A stretch of 6,710 bases of DNA from an uncultured Lachnospiraceae bacterium (GTDB taxonomy: Bacteria; Bacillota_A; Clostridia; Lachnospirales; Lachnospiraceae). Under the pieces are notes generated by a model. The model saw only the letters and a list, made by a program, of their open reading frames with translations. It searched no databases and was not told where the DNA came from. A program made the translations under genes and the position numbers. The stretch spans positions 1 through 6,710 of the forward strand of contig CACXDR010000362.1 in NCBI GenBank assembly GCA_902766415.1, given 5' to 3'. Positions 1 through 5,386 of this stretch are shown in pieces. Numbering within the stretch: the first letter of the stretch is position 1; each line of letters starts with the position of its first letter.

Positions 1-818
1 ATGAGGAGGACGAGCGGCCGCACGTCGCCGTGATCGGCAAGCCGAACGTCGGGAAAAGCTCCATCATCAACCGCCTGCTCGGCGAGAACCGCGTGATCGT
101 CTCGGACATCGCCGGGACCACGCGCGACGCGATCGACACGGTCGTGGAGCACGAGGGGCAGGAGTACGTCTTTATCGACACCGCGGGACTCCGGCGGAAG
201 AGCAAGATCAAGGAGGACATCGAGCGCTACAGCATCATCCGCACGGTGACTGCCGTAGAGCGCGCGGACGTGGTCCTCATGGTGATCGACGCCTCGGAGG
301 GCGTCACGGAGCAGGACGCGAAGATCGCCGGGATCGCGCATGAGCGCGGCAAGGGCATCATCGTCGTCGTGAACAAGTGGGACCTGGTGGAGAAGACGGA
401 CAAGACCATGAAGGAGTTCACGGAAAAGATCCGTTCCACGCTGTCCTTCATGCCGTACGCGGAGTTCCTGTTCATCTCCGCGGAGACCGGCCAGCGCATG
501 CACAAGCTGTTCGAGACGATCGACATGGTCCGCCAGAACCAGACGCTCCGCATCCAGACCGGCGTCCTGAACGAGATCATCACGGAGGCCTGCGTCATGC
601 AGCAGCCGCCGAGCGACAAGGGGCACAGGCTTAAGATCTTCTACGGCTCGCAGGTCGCGGTGAAGCCGCCCACCTTCGTGCTTTTCGTAAACAGCAAGGA
701 GCTGATGCACTTCTCGTACCAGCGCTATATAGAAAACCAGATCCGCCAGGCGTTCGGATTCCGGGGCACCATGCTCCGGTTCATCATCCGGGAGCGGCAG
801 GGAAAGGACGAGACATGA
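1..818 (+). CDS. der: Ribosome biogenesis GTPase Der (EngA), C-terminal part; 5' end outside window
   Basis: Der is a cytoplasmic GTPase with two GTPase domains and a KH-like domain that acts in assembly of the 50S ribosomal subunit. The open frame enters from the left edge (first full codon at 3-5), so 271 residues are visible. The family is usually about 440 residues, so the first GTPase domain is missing from view. Visible are an acidic linker, then the second GTPase domain: G1 GKPNVGKS (36-59), G2 SDIAGTTRDAID, G3 DTAGLRRKSK (from 177), G4 NKWD (372-383) and G5 SAETG (477-491). The C-terminal KH-like domain follows, with the hallmark KPPTFVLFVN, ELMHFSYQRY and FGFRGT. The GTG at 30 lies inside the linker/G1 stretch and is an internal Val, not a start. 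The stop overlaps the plsY start (ATGA). Nothing looks damaged. Identification is very secure. Confidence 0.97.
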   Translation, partial: EEDERPHVAVIGKPNVGKSSIINRLLGENRVIVSDIAGTTRDAIDTVVEHEGQEYVFIDTAGLRRKSKIKEDIERYSIIRTVTAVERADVVLMVIDASEGVTEQDAKIAGIAHERGKGIIVVVNKWDLVEKTDKTMKEFTEKIRSTLSFMPYAEFLFISAETGQRMHKLFETIDMVRQNQTLRIQTGVLNEIITEACVMQQPPSDKGHRLKIFYGSQVAVKPPTFVLFVNSKELMHFSYQRYIENQIRQAFGFRGTMLRFIIRERQGKDET

Positions 819-1480
819 TCTCAAGGCTTGTTTGTCTGGTGCTCGGCTATTTCTGCGGGACCATCCAGACCGGATATTTTCTCGGGAAAGCGCGCGGGAT
901 CGACATCCGCGACTACGGAAGCCACAATACAGGCGCGACGAACTCGCTCCGCGTCATGGGGACGGGGGCCGGGCTCCTGGTCCTGGTCGGGGACGCGCTG
1001 AAGGCGATCATCCCCTGCCTCCTCGTGCGGCATTACTACGCGGACCGGCCGGAGATCATGCTCCTCATGGTCCTCTGGACGGGCCTCGGCGTCATGCTGG
1101 GACATGACTACCCGTTCTATCTGGGCTTCCAGGGCGGAAAGGGCGTCGCGAGCACCGTCGGGATCATGCTTTCCCTGAGCCCGCTGCTCGCGGTCCTCTG
1201 GATCGCCATCTTCATCGTGATCGTCGCGATCTTCCGGTACATCTCGCTGGGCTCCATCCTGTCGATGGTTTTCCTCGGAGGCTACCTTGCCGCGGGCGCG
1301 ATGAAGGGCTTCCTCGCGGTCGGTGAGGCGTACCGGCCGGAATTCGTGGCCGTCGGGCTCATCATCCCGGTCCTTTCCATCTGGCGCCACCGCACGAACA
1401 TCGGGCGCCTCCTCCGCGGCGAGGAGAACCGCTTCACGCTGTTCACGAAGGGAATGGACACCGGCAAGGGGAAGAAGTAA
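815..1480 (+). CDS. plsY: Acyl-phosphate:glycerol-3-phosphate acyltransferase PlsY
   Basis: PlsY is an integral membrane enzyme that transfers an acyl group from acyl-phosphate to position 1 of sn-glycerol-3-phosphate, giving lysophosphatidate, the first committed step of phospholipid synthesis in most bacteria. The 221-residue length fits the family. The three conserved cytoplasmic motifs are present: GSHNTGATN at residues 35-43 (more often GSGNPGATN), GHDYPFYLGFQGGKGVA at 96-112, and HRTNIGRLLRGEENR at 192-206. Hydrophobic segments near residues 1-22, 52-72, 80-96, 113-140, 143-170 and 175-190 fit a polytopic protein. The ATG overlaps the der stop in ATGA, with AGGA at 805-808 as a plausible ribosome-binding site, so translational coupling to der is likely. 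The next gene, gpsA, makes its substrate. Confidence 0.96.
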   Translation: MISRLVCLVLGYFCGTIQTGYFLGKARGIDIRDYGSHNTGATNSLRVMGTGAGLLVLVGDALKAIIPCLLVRHYYADRPEIMLLMVLWTGLGVMLGHDYPFYLGFQGGKGVASTVGIMLSLSPLLAVLWIAIFIVIVAIFRYISLGSILSMVFLGGYLAAGAMKGFLAVGEAYRPEFVAVGLIIPVLSIWRHRTNIGRLLRGEENRFTLFTKGMDTGKGKK

Positions 1481-1498
1481 AGCTGCGGTATGTCTTTC

Positions 1499-1524
1499 GG
1501 GAGCAGGCGGGACGCCGTGCTTCC
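1499..1524 (+). other. Imperfect hairpin in the plsY-gpsA gap
   Basis: The 81-bp gap between plsY and gpsA contains an inverted repeat. GGGAGCAGGCG (1499-1509) pairs with CGCC-G-TGCTTCC (1513-1524) around a 3-nt GGA loop, giving 11 pairs with one bulged G at 1517 and one G-U pair. No T-tract follows, so it is not a canonical terminator. It may act in mRNA processing or stability, or be chance in GC-rich DNA. I see no convincing promoter in this gap. Confidence 0.4.
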
Positions 1525-1561
1525 ATATTGATAACAGCTCGAATACAGGAGGTATTTTCTT

Positions 1562-2572
1562 ATGTCGAAGGTGACAGTCATCGGCGCGGGGACATGGGGA
1601 ACCGCGCTGGCCGTGCTTCTTTCGGACAACGGGAACGACGTAACGATCTGGTCCGCCATCCCGGCGGAGATCGAGGCGTTCAGGAAAACGCACCGCCATG
1701 TGAACCTCCCGGAGGTGACGCTTCCGGAGAGCATGCATTTCACGGCGGACCTTAAGGAAGCCATGGAGGGGCGGGAGTTCCTGGTCCTTGCCGTCCCGTC
1801 CGTCTACACGCGCGGGACAGCAGCGCGCATGAAGGAATACTACGCGCCGGGCCAGGTCATCGTGTGCGTCGCGAAGGGGATCGAGGAGTCCACGCTGATG
1901 ATCCAGACGGACCAGGTGAAGGACGAGATCCCGGACGTCACGGTCACCTGCCTCTGCGGGCCCAGCCACGCGGAGGAGGTCTCGAGGCGCATCCCGACCG
2001 CGGTGGTCGCGGGCGCTGAGACGGAAGCCCTCGCGAAGCGCGTGAGGGACCTCTTCATGAGCCCTGTGTTCCGCGTCTACACCTCTGCAGACATGCTCGG
2101 CATGGAGCTCGGCGGGTCCGTGAAGAACGTCATCGCGCTCGCGGCGGGGATCGCGGACGGGCTTGGCTGCGGGGACAACACCAAGGCCGCGCTGATCACG
2201 CGCGGGATCGCGGAGATCACCCGCCTCGGCGTGAAAATGGGCGCGTCCGCGGATACCTTCGGAGGCCTTACGGGGATCGGCGACCTGATCGTCACCTGCG
2301 CCTCCATGCACTCCAGGAACCGCCGCGCGGGCATCCTGATCGGACAGGGCCGCACCGCCGACGAGGCCATGGCGGAGGTGAAGCAGGTCGTAGAGGGCGT
2401 TTACTCCGCGAAGGCGGCAAAGGCGCTTGCCGACAAGTACGGCGTGTCCATGCCCATCGTGGACGAGGTGAACGCGGTCCTCTTTCATCATAAGGACGCG
2501 CGGGAGGCCGTCATGGCGCTCATGATGCGCGGCCCGGTGGACGAGAGCGGCTCCGCCATCTGGAAGGCCTGA
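1562..2572 (+). CDS. gpsA: NAD(P)-dependent glycerol-3-phosphate dehydrogenase GpsA
   Basis: GpsA is a soluble enzyme that reduces dihydroxyacetone phosphate to sn-glycerol-3-phosphate, the substrate for PlsY encoded just upstream. At 336 residues it has the usual family length. The N-terminal Rossmann motif is GAGTWGTALA (residues 8-17). Other family landmarks are CVAKGIE with conserved Lys105, GPSHAEEV (133-140), SVKNV with Lys188 (the second conserved active-site Lys), GDNTKAAL (204-211), GLTGIGDLIVTC around Asp241, and SRNRRAG (251-257). The start is well supported by AGGAGG at 1547-1552, 9 nt before the ATG. All key residues are intact. No clear terminator follows the stop, so readthrough into the transporter genes is possible. 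In many Clostridia the next gene would be spoIVA, whereas here it is an ABC importer. Confidence 0.97.
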   Translation: MSKVTVIGAGTWGTALAVLLSDNGNDVTIWSAIPAEIEAFRKTHRHVNLPEVTLPESMHFTADLKEAMEGREFLVLAVPSVYTRGTAARMKEYYAPGQVIVCVAKGIEESTLMIQTDQVKDEIPDVTVTCLCGPSHAEEVSRRIPTAVVAGAETEALAKRVRDLFMSPVFRVYTSADMLGMELGGSVKNVIALAAGIADGLGCGDNTKAALITRGIAEITRLGVKMGASADTFGGLTGIGDLIVTCASMHSRNRRAGILIGQGRTADEAMAEVKQVVEGVYSAKAAKALADKYGVSMPIVDEVNAVLFHHKDAREAVMALMMRGPVDESGSAIWKA

Positions 2573-2585
2573 CCGCTTCACCGGG

Positions 2586-2637
2586 AAAAAGCACGAAAAA
2601 ACATCTGGTTGACGAAATTTGCATACGCAACTAAAAT
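2586..2637 (+). promoter_or_regulatory. Sigma-70/sigma-A-type promoter for the first binding-protein gene
   Basis: TTGACG (2609-2614) and TAAAAT (2632-2637) are separated by exactly 17 bp. Each box differs from consensus at one position. Two A-tracts lie upstream at 2586-2590 and 2596-2601, about one helical turn apart, at roughly -58 and -45 from the predicted start near 2644, which is where an UP element would sit. The predicted leader is about 30 nt. A near-palindrome TTGCATACGCAA (2619-2630) lies in the spacer and is listed separately. Confidence 0.8.
2619..2630 (+). promoter_or_regulatory. Near-palindrome between -35 and -10, possible operator
   Basis: TTGCATACGCAA is symmetric at 10 of 12 positions and lies inside the 17-bp spacer of the first binding-protein promoter, ending one base before the -10 box. 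A repressor bound here would block RNA polymerase. The second promoter's spacer has no matching element. Short palindromes occur by chance, so this is suggestive only, and no regulator gene is in view. Confidence 0.3.
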
Positions 2638-2673
2638 CAGATAATAGAATTTTTATGTAAGGGAGGAACTATC

Positions 2674-3927
2674 ATGAAAAAACTGTTTGCGACACTTCTT
2701 GCTGCGTCAATGACTGCTTCGCTCTGCGCCTGCGGCGGATCTTCCCCTGCTCCGGCGACCACGGCTGCCGCTGCTGCTGAGACGACCGCTGCCGCTGCTG
2801 CCGAGACGACCGCTGCCGCTGCTGCAGAGACGACTGCTGCCGCTCCGGCTGCCTCCGGCGACCTTGTCTGGAAGATCGGCGGGATCGGACCGTGCTCCGG
2901 CGGCGCTGCCGCGTACGGTGCTGCATGCCGTGACGGCCTTATCATCGCCGTCGAGGAGATCAACGCGGCCGGCGGCATCAACGGCTACCAGATCGAGCAC
3001 AAGTTCGAGGACGATGAGCACGACGCGGAGAAGTCCGTCAACGCTTACAACACCCTGAAGGACTGGGGCATGCAGATGCTGATCGGCTGCACCACGAGCG
3101 CGCCGTGCGTCGCTGTCTCCGCGGAGTCTTCCGTCGACAACATGTTCCAGATCACGCCGTCCGGCTCCTCGGTCGACTGCATCGCGACCCCGAACTGCTT
3201 CGCGGTCTGCTTCTCCGACCCGCAGCAGGGCGCGAAGTCTGCTGAGTTCATCAACACGCACGGCCTCGCGAAGAAGATCGGCATCCTCTACGATTCCTCC
3301 GACGTCTACAGCTCCGGTATCCACGACACCTTCGTCGCGGAGGCTCCGAACCAGGGACTCGAGATCGTCGCGGACGAGCAGTTCACCGCCGACAGCAAGA
3401 CGGATTTCAAGACCCAGATCCAGAAGTTCAAGGACGCCGGCGCCGAGCTGGTCTTCCTGCCGTTCTACTACACCGAGGCTGCCCTGGTCCTGAACCAGGC
3501 AAAGGAGCTCGGCCTTGAGGCTTCCTTCTTCGGCTGCGACGGCATGGACGGCATCCTGAACCTCGAAGGCTTTGACACGAGCCTTGCCGAGGGCCTCATG
3601 CTCCTTACCCCGTTCTCCGCGGACGCGTCCGACGACCTTACCGTGAACTTCGTCAAGCAGTACCAGGAGAAGTTCAACGCGACCCCGATCCAGTTCGCGG
3701 CTGATGCCTACGACGCCCTGTACGCGATCAAGCTTGCGGCGGAGAAGGCAAACCTTGATCCGTCCATGGCTACCGACGAGCTCGGCACCGCGATGGAGCA
3801 GGCATTCACGGAGATCAGCCTGGAAGGCCTGACCGGCACCATCACCTGGGACGCTTCCGGCGCGCCCTCCAAGGAGCCGAAGGCTGTCGTGATCGAGAAC
3901 GGCGCCTACAAGTCCATGGAAGACTGA
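2674..3927 (+). CDS. Liv-type ABC importer substrate-binding lipoprotein, copy 1 (LivJ/LivK family)
   Basis: This is an extracytoplasmic binding protein of the type I periplasmic-binding fold (leucine/isoleucine/valine-binding family), which would capture substrate and deliver it to the LivHM permease. It has 417 residues. The N-terminus is a lipoprotein signal with basic MKK, a hydrophobic core and lipobox L17-C18-A19-C20. Cys20 would be lipid-anchored, and Cys at -2 is unusual. An Ala/Thr/Glu linker built from 24-nt repeats (residues 28-59) tethers the domain. Family landmarks include INAAGGINGY (residues 96-105), TTSAP (140-144), ITPSGS (160-165) and CDGMDGIL (288-295). GGAGG at 2662-2666, 7 nt before the ATG, supports the start. 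It is about 67% identical to the next gene's product over residues 71-360, yet has six cysteines that copy lacks (74, 85, 139, 145, 169, 175). Branched-chain amino acids are the default ligand guess, but specificity cannot be read from the sequence. Confidence 0.93.
   Translation: MKKLFATLLAASMTASLCACGGSSPAPATTAAAAAETTAAAAAETTAAAAAETTAAAPAASGDLVWKIGGIGPCSGGAAAYGAACRDGLIIAVEEINAAGGINGYQIEHKFEDDEHDAEKSVNAYNTLKDWGMQMLIGCTTSAPCVAVSAESSVDNMFQITPSGSSVDCIATPNCFAVCFSDPQQGAKSAEFINTHGLAKKIGILYDSSDVYSSGIHDTFVAEAPNQGLEIVADEQFTADSKTDFKTQIQKFKDAGAELVFLPFYYTEAALVLNQAKELGLEASFFGCDGMDGILNLEGFDTSLAEGLMLLTPFSADASDDLTVNFVKQYQEKFNATPIQFAADAYDALYAIKLAAEKANLDPSMATDELGTAMEQAFTEISLEGLTGTITWDASGAPSKEPKAVVIENGAYKSMED
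2755..2850 (+). repeat. 24-bp in-frame tandem repeat encoding the lipoprotein linker
   Basis: Four consecutive 24-nt units (2755-2778, 2779-2802, 2803-2826, 2827-2850) encode ATTAAAAA, ETTAAAAA, ETTAAAAA and ETTAAAPA. Units two and three differ only at the last base. The unit keeps frame, so gain or loss of copies would change only linker length. It lies between the lipidated Cys and the folded ligand-binding domain, so it should act as a flexible spacer across the cell wall. The paralogous gene has a shorter Ala-rich linker without this repeat. Confidence 0.9.
3288..3382 (+). repeat. High-identity block shared by the two binding-protein genes, copy A
   Basis: These 95 bp match 4651-4745 with four mismatches (3318, 3329, 3357 and 3360), at a constant offset of 1363 bp. 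The block encodes about residues 206-236, including YDSSDVYSSGIHD. Similarity is much lower just upstream. See the paired entry and the gene-conversion finding. Confidence 0.85.
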
Positions 3928-3940
3928 CAGGACTGACGGG

Positions 3941-3969
3941 TTGACATATTTTTGAAGGTTCTATATAAT
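3941..3969 (+). promoter_or_regulatory. Perfect-consensus vegetative promoter upstream of the second binding-protein gene
   Basis: TTGACA (3941-3946) and TATAAT (3964-3969) are both exact consensus hexamers with the optimal 17-bp spacer, starting 14 bp after the copy 1 stop codon. The predicted transcription start is near 3975-3978, giving a leader of about 100 nt to the ATG at 4076. Unusually, an intrinsic terminator begins about 5 nt downstream of the predicted start. The first promoter shares the GGTTGAC context, which suggests that promoter and gene were duplicated together. Confidence 0.9.
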
Positions 3970-3980
3970 TTTTAGTTAAT

Positions 3981-4017
3981 TCCGGGTGTTCGGTAGTTCG
4001 GATACCCGGATTTTTTT
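3981..4017 (+). terminator. Intrinsic terminator between the two binding-protein genes, in attenuator position
   Basis: TCCGGGT (3981-3987) pairs perfectly with ACCCGGA (4004-4010). The stem continues inward with six more pairs, including three G-U, down to a 4-nt loop (3994-3997), and seven T residues follow at 4011-4017. This is a canonical Rho-independent terminator for + strand transcription. It can end the copy 1 message, but it also lies downstream of the perfect promoter at 3941-3969 and upstream of the copy 2 ribosome-binding site. Transcripts from that promoter must therefore read through it to express copy 2 and the permease. No T-tract flanks it on the other strand, so it acts in one direction only. 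Confidence 0.88.
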
Positions 4018-4019
4018 AT

Positions 4020-4038
4020 CCTGTCCTGAAGGGACAGG
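4020..4038 (+). promoter_or_regulatory. Second perfect hairpin in the leader of the copy 2 gene
   Basis: CCTGTCC (4020-4026) pairs fully with GGACAGG (4032-4038) around a 5-nt loop, starting 2 nt after the terminator's T-run. A run of five T lies at 4047-4051, too far from the stem for a standard terminator. It may protect the 5' end of a processed message, bind a factor, or form part of an attenuation system with the preceding terminator. I found no convincing alternative pairing between this hairpin and the terminator arms. Confidence 0.6.
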
Positions 4039-4061
4039 CCAATATCTTTTTAAGACAGATC

Positions 4062-4067
4062 GGAGGA
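4062..4067 (+). promoter_or_regulatory. Ribosome-binding site that fixes the copy 2 start
   Basis: GGAGGA (4062-4067) lies 8 nt upstream of the ATG at 4076. This start places a lipoprotein signal peptide at the N-terminus. The longer reading from a GTG at 3986 would begin inside the terminator stem and prepend 30 residues lacking signal character, so it is rejected. The copy 1 gene has a closely similar GGAGGAAC...TATCATGA context. Confidence 0.9.
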
Positions 4068-4075
4068 ACAGTATC

Positions 4076-5293
4076 ATGAGAAAATTCGTGTCAGCAGTGC
4101 TTGCTGCAGCCATGGCAGTCTCGCTCGCCGCGTGCGGCGGTTCTTCGCCCGCGCCGGCTTCCACGGCAGCGGCAGCAGCTGATAAGGCAGAAGCCGCGGA
4201 CAGCGCCGCGCCGGCAGGAGAGGGCGCTGCCTTCATGATCGGCGGCATGGGACCCATCAACGGGCCCGCGGCAGTCTACGGCAAGGCAACGAAGCAGGGA
4301 CAGGAGATCGCGGCAGCGGAGATCAACGCCGCGGGCGGCATCAACGGCTATCCTGTCGAGGTCAACTACCAGGACGACGAGCACGACGCTGAGAAGGCGG
4401 TCAATGCCTACAATACCCTGAAGGACTGGGGCATGCAGATCCTGCTCGGCGCGACGACGTCCGCGCCGACCATCGCTGTCGGCGCCGAGGCGGTCAACGA
4501 CAGGATCTTCGTCCTGACACCGTCCGGCACCGCGCTTGAGATCACCGAGCCGTCCAACGTGTTCCGCGTCTGCTTCTCCGACCCGGCACAGGGGACCAAG
4601 TCCGCCGAGTACATCGGCACACACGGGATCGCGAAGAAGATCGCGGTCATCTACGATTCCTCCGACGTCTACAGCTCCGGCATCCACGACAACTTCGTCG
4701 CGGAGGCTCCGAACCAGGGGCTTGAGATCGTCGCGGACGAGCAGTATACCGGCGACAGCAACACCGATTTCTCCACGCAGCTCCAGAAGTTCAAGGAGGC
4801 CGGCGCGGAGCTGATCTTCCTGCCGATCTATTATTCCGACGCGTCCAAGATCCTCACCCAGGCCAGCCAGCTCGGCGTCGAGGCGTCCTGGTTCGGCTGC
4901 GACGGCATGGACGGCATCCTGAACGTCGAGAACTTCGACACCTCCCTGGCGGAGGGCCTTATGCTCCTCACCCCGTTCGCGGTGAACGCGGATGACGATC
5001 TGACAAAGAATTTCGTCAAGAGCTACACGGATACCTACGGCGTGGCCCCGATCCAGTTCGCGGCAGACTCCTACGACGGCATGTTCCAGCTGAAGGCAGC
5101 CCTCGAAATGGGGAACGCGACCCCGGACATGAGCGCGGAGGAGATCTGCGCGATCCTCGAGGAGAACATGCCGAAGATCGTGATCGAGCACGGCCTGACC
5201 GGCGAGAACATGACCTTCACGCCGGAGGGCGAGCCGAACAAGGCGCCGAAGGCCGTCGTCATCGAAAACGGCGAGTATAAGTCCATCGAATGA
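4076..5293 (+). CDS. Liv-type ABC importer substrate-binding lipoprotein, copy 2 (LivJ/LivK family)
   Basis: This is the second extracytoplasmic binding protein of the leucine/isoleucine/valine-binding family, 405 residues long, a tandem paralogue of the preceding gene. The signal peptide has MRK, a hydrophobic core and the textbook lipobox L17-A18-A19-C20, so Cys20 should be lipidated. A short Ala-rich linker (about residues 23-52) lacks the 24-nt repeats of copy 1. Landmarks include INAAGGINGY (83-92), TTSAP (127-131), LTPSGT (157-162) and CDGMDGIL (275-282). Besides Cys20 it has only Cys166, Cys275 and Cys348. It is the copy nearest the permease genes, with livH starting 93 bp downstream, so both copies probably feed one LivHM channel with different or overlapping ligands. 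Expression is from a perfect promoter through a terminator-containing leader. The exact ligand is unknown. Confidence 0.93.
   Translation: MRKFVSAVLAAAMAVSLAACGGSSPAPASTAAAAADKAEAADSAAPAGEGAAFMIGGMGPINGPAAVYGKATKQGQEIAAAEINAAGGINGYPVEVNYQDDEHDAEKAVNAYNTLKDWGMQILLGATTSAPTIAVGAEAVNDRIFVLTPSGTALEITEPSNVFRVCFSDPAQGTKSAEYIGTHGIAKKIAVIYDSSDVYSSGIHDNFVAEAPNQGLEIVADEQYTGDSNTDFSTQLQKFKEAGAELIFLPIYYSDASKILTQASQLGVEASWFGCDGMDGILNVENFDTSLAEGLMLLTPFAVNADDDLTKNFVKSYTDTYGVAPIQFAADSYDGMFQLKAALEMGNATPDMSAEEICAILEENMPKIVIEHGLTGENMTFTPEGEPNKAPKAVVIENGEYKSIE
4651..4745 (+). repeat. High-identity block shared by the two binding-protein genes, copy B
   Basis: This is the partner of 3288-3382, with 91 of 95 bases identical including most third codon positions. 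Other exact blocks at the same 1363-bp offset are 4415-4440 (matching 3052-3077) and 4892-4924 (matching 3529-3561). The intervening stretch for residues about 138-167 of this protein is much more divergent. Confidence 0.85.
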
Positions 5294-5313
5294 CCTGACG
5301 CAGGGTCGTTGGA

Positions 5314-5342
5314 AGAGGGCTGCTTTGGAAAAGCAGCCCTCT
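5314..5342 (+). other. Perfect 13-bp hairpin between copy 2 and livH
   Basis: AGAGGGCTGCTTT (5314-5326) pairs exactly with AAAGCAGCCCTCT (5330-5342) around a GGA loop. The stem is strong, but the following bases (CTCTTGAAAT, the first two still read from 5341-5342) contain no T-run, so efficient intrinsic termination is not expected. It lies 20 bp after the binding-protein stop and 44 bp before livH. Such intercistronic hairpins typically protect the upstream message from 3' exonucleases, which would favour binding protein over permease. Partial termination is an alternative. Confidence 0.8.
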
Positions 5343-5386
5343 CTTGAAATAAAGAACGGAGAAATAGGGAAGGCGGAGAGAAGAAT

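Noticed and set aside
14..21. A NotI recognition site (GCGGCCGC) near the left edge, as a hint of a cloning junction
   Set aside because: The der reading frame and protein similarity run through it without a break, and such sites are common in GC-rich DNA.
30..818. A separate small GTPase gene starting at GTG 30
   Set aside because: The frame is open upstream to the window edge with a Der-like acidic linker, and the domain pair (second GTPase domain plus KH) is the C-terminal part of Der, so 30 is internal.
1528..1556. A promoter for gpsA starting with TTGATA (1528-1533)
   Set aside because: At 17-bp spacing the -10 position reads GGTATT and overlaps the ribosome-binding site. It is a poor match, and gpsA is better explained by readthrough from plsY.
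821..2581. A 586-codon open frame on the minus strand across plsY and gpsA
   Set aside because: It is antisense to two intact, clearly identified genes. Its translation is His/Arg/Asp-rich without any recognisable domain, as expected for the complement of G/C-ending codons in GC-rich DNA.
2573..2608. A terminator for gpsA
   Set aside because: Only a 4-bp GCTT/AAGC pairing is visible, followed by A-rich rather than T-rich sequence, so I cannot support one.
3986..4075. A 30-residue N-terminal extension or leader peptide from GTG 3986
   Set aside because: The GTG sits inside the terminator stem with no ribosome-binding site. The ATG at 4076 has a strong one and starts a proper lipoprotein signal. 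The peptide has no run of branched-chain residues that would suggest ribosome-mediated attenuation.
3976..4075. T-box or known riboswitch in the copy 2 leader
   Set aside because: The leader is only about 100 nt, lacks the conserved T-box antiterminator sequence, and no alternative pairing with the terminator arms was found.
4091..5191. A 366-codon open frame on the minus strand across the second binding-protein gene
   Set aside because: It is the antisense shadow of an intact lipoprotein gene, with Arg/Asp/Val-rich low-information translation and no motif.
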